From positions 186,001-250,000 of the forward strand of contig NW_002060957.1 of assembly GCF_000150275.1 (NCBI RefSeq): 64,000 nt of DNA, given 5' to 3'. The stretch is from Trichoplax adhaerens (Eukaryota > Placozoa > Uniplacotomia > Trichoplacea > Trichoplacidae). A model generated the notes under the pieces. It worked only from the letters and a program-made list of their open reading frames with translations, did no database searches and was not told the DNA's origin. The position numbers were made by a program, and so were the translations under genes. Position 1 is the first letter of the stretch; each line of letters opens with the position of its first letter. This document shows, piece by piece, positions 62,105 to 64,000 of the stretch.

Positions 62105-63696
62105 ATGGATACATTAACTACTACACAGCAGTACTGGTTATCATCGCTAGTAATAAGGTGAAAACTGTAGCTTATGTTCAAAATAGGTATTTCTGAGTCC
62201 ATCATTTCTCATCCTTGTCTACAGTTGGGACACCTCACCATTAGCACTCGAGTTGGTCCCGTGACGACCATGCTACCGGGCCAGTGGTCAAAACTAACAA
62301 CAGTAAACTGACTAAATGGAAACCTTGCTAACAATGTAGGCACACCGGACAGTCGTCAGGACGGTCTACCGACTCTGTCTGTCTGTCTGTATAATCACCC
62401 TCCAACATGTCCACAAGATCAATCCATGGCTGAGCTTTTTTCTCTCTTGTTGATATCTGCTAGTTCTTTCTGTCCTAGTTATCAGCATTCTATCTCGGTC
62501 TAGGATAAGGATAATTGACCGATGTACAATGTTGTAGTATAGGATGGAAACAATATCAATCTAGATTGGATATGACGAGGATAAATGGAATACTTTACAG
62601 CATTCAATCCGTAAAATCAATTCATCGAATGCAGTAAAGGATCTGTTTTGATATTGCAAGGGTGGATTAAATATTTTACAACATTCAATCCTACCGCGTA
62701 AAATTAATTCAATGCAGTAAATTATCCGGTTTCATGCTATCTCTAATATGTTATCCTGTACGCAGTATAGAGCTTCTCGTTCATCATTCTATGGTGAAGC
62801 GATTCGTCGTGTTCTCTTTTTCTACAAGACACATCCATAGCTTCTCGTTCTTGCTCGGCTACCGCCATAAAACCAACATGCTATACAGTATAATGCTGTA
62901 CTCTACTCTACGCCGTACTTTTACTATCAGTCCATGGACAATTGCACATGCTTGTGTCATCATGTCGACGACAGTAGAAGAAATCGCGCAATGCTTTAAA
63001 TCATCCTACCCAATTTTTAGCCTCAATCACATTACTGTACAACAGGAAATTACATTGACGCATTTTCAACATAAGATTGCTTTCCATGTACAAGAGTTGG
63101 ATTGCATCTTGAAATGGAATATACTTGGCATGCGATATTGAAATGATTGAAAATTACGGGACAAGAATATCCATATTACTAGACTAAGCAAGGTTATAAC
63201 TTTTGATAGTGCAAATTTTCACAGCAACATGCTACGTCCTTGCACCAGCTCGACGCATAATAGACCAGAGTTTCTACACGGCACATACCGCCATCGTCAA
63301 GTCCTCATTTGACGATATTTTAAAAGTTGAGCCATAAACGCTCATCCATTCAATTCGTCTATTCTATTAAAACGCACCCGTAAATGCCAGCATCAATTGA
63401 GTAATGCCTATTTCGTTATGATAGCAATAATGCAGTCTAACGTTCGGTATTTTTGTTTTTCTTCAATGAATCTTGTTATTCAATAAATCAATCTATACCT
63501 TACTCTGGCTGTAGTATAACACAATCAAAATCGCCTCCCCTCCCTCCTCCTAAAACAAAAATTGACGAATTCGGTATTGCAAATTTACATTACGATTATA
63601 GAACAAAAGAGATTTTAGGATCAAAATATCCTCATGATATGAAAAGTATCGCATTGATAGCACAAGAAGCAAATCTTGAACCCACCAAATCACACA
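62105..63696 (+). CDS. Unrecognised gene, partial at right edge
   Basis: A possible first exon 62105-62157 (MDTLTTTQQYWLSSLVI, donor AG|GTGAAA) joins in phase to 63515-63696, after a GTAG acceptor. The second exon encodes a Pro-rich start (SKSPPLPPPKTK) and then IDEFGIANLHYDYRTKEILG and KYPHDMKSIALIAQEANLEP. It ends at a GTAAGC donor. A further acceptor at 63958 could begin exon 3 (HDQGHGEISS), which runs off the window. The second exon looks truly coding: even composition, no stops, sharp splice sites. The first exon is supported only by phase and by its place next to the GTAC array. I do not recognise the family. Confidence 0.38.
62158..63514 (+). other. Probable first intron of the unrecognised gene
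   Basis: A 1.36 kb stretch. It holds two copies of a CATTCAATC...AATTCA(TCGA)ATGCAGTAAA block near 62600 and 62680. The frame at 62734-63141 looks like a protein start (MSTTVEEIAQCFK), but I cannot link it to flanking exons. Confidence 0.35.
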
Positions 63697-64000
63697 GTAA
63701 GCGCTCGTGTTGGGGTAGGTAATGGGGAGATATTAATTCGCAATTCCAATCTGATCTTATGTTGACTTTACGTGTGGGAGGATATAAAATTAGCGCTTAA
63801 AAGATAGGAAATACGTATGTCCGATAGCGAGTCCTTTCCGTGTAATGACTCATCCTACACATCCTATTCGATGCTTTTCGCATATCGCATGGGTGAGATT
63901 GGGATAACACTTGCAGATGTTCTCCCACATTGAACTGACAACAACTAACTTCATACAGCCCATGATCAAGGCCATGGAGAAATATCATCAATTTTTATTT

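Overview
This window looks like nuclear DNA of an early-branching animal. I would guess a placozoan (Trichoplax or Hoilungia type), inferred without any database search. The reasons are AT-rich sequence, mostly short GT-AG introns (about 35 to 900 bases), compact genes with animal orthologues, and many split exons, against two intact single-exon genes. Nothing suggests bacterial or viral DNA, and I saw no tRNA, rRNA or CRISPR array.

Layout from left to right: 5' end of GALT (-, runs off the left edge); an 11-copy satellite; RPRD2 (+); a 3.3 kb gap; a SAXO-family ciliary microtubule protein (-); a 3.6 kb gap; PTCD2 (mitochondrial PPR protein, -); a Dbl-family RhoGEF (DH-PH, -) whose upstream exons are only partly resolved; LPCAT1/2-type acyltransferase with EF-hands (-); a short glutaredoxin-like protein (+); a PWWP-domain protein (-); ARIH1, a complete RBR ubiquitin ligase (+); class I fructose-bisphosphate aldolase (-, intronless); TMEM199/VMA12 (+, intronless); AP-3 complex beta subunit (-, 30 exons); and an unrecognised gene leaving at the right edge (+). 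For RPRD2, SAXO, PTCD2, the DH-PH part of the RhoGEF, LPCAT, glutaredoxin, PWWP, ARIH1 and AP3B I joined exons by hand. In every case the splice phases close and the coding length is a multiple of three.

Five pairs of genes are head to head: GALT/RPRD2, LPCAT/glutaredoxin, PWWP/ARIH1, aldolase/TMEM199 and AP3B/unknown. Four of these shared 5' regions, plus the one in front of PTCD2, hold dense arrays of a short palindromic motif built on GTAC (TGTAC, AGTAC, TACAGTAC, TACTGTAC). Such arrays are nearly absent elsewhere. The genes that carry them look like housekeeping genes. The ciliary, RhoGEF and LPCAT/glutaredoxin promoters lack them. This is the strongest candidate here for an undescribed system: a lineage-specific repeat-type promoter element.

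Other structure includes tandem repeats in several introns, a dead duplicate of an LPCAT exon, a duplicated splice acceptor in the glutaredoxin gene, overlapping inverted repeats in front of AP3B, and a palindromic CRE-like element in front of aldolase.
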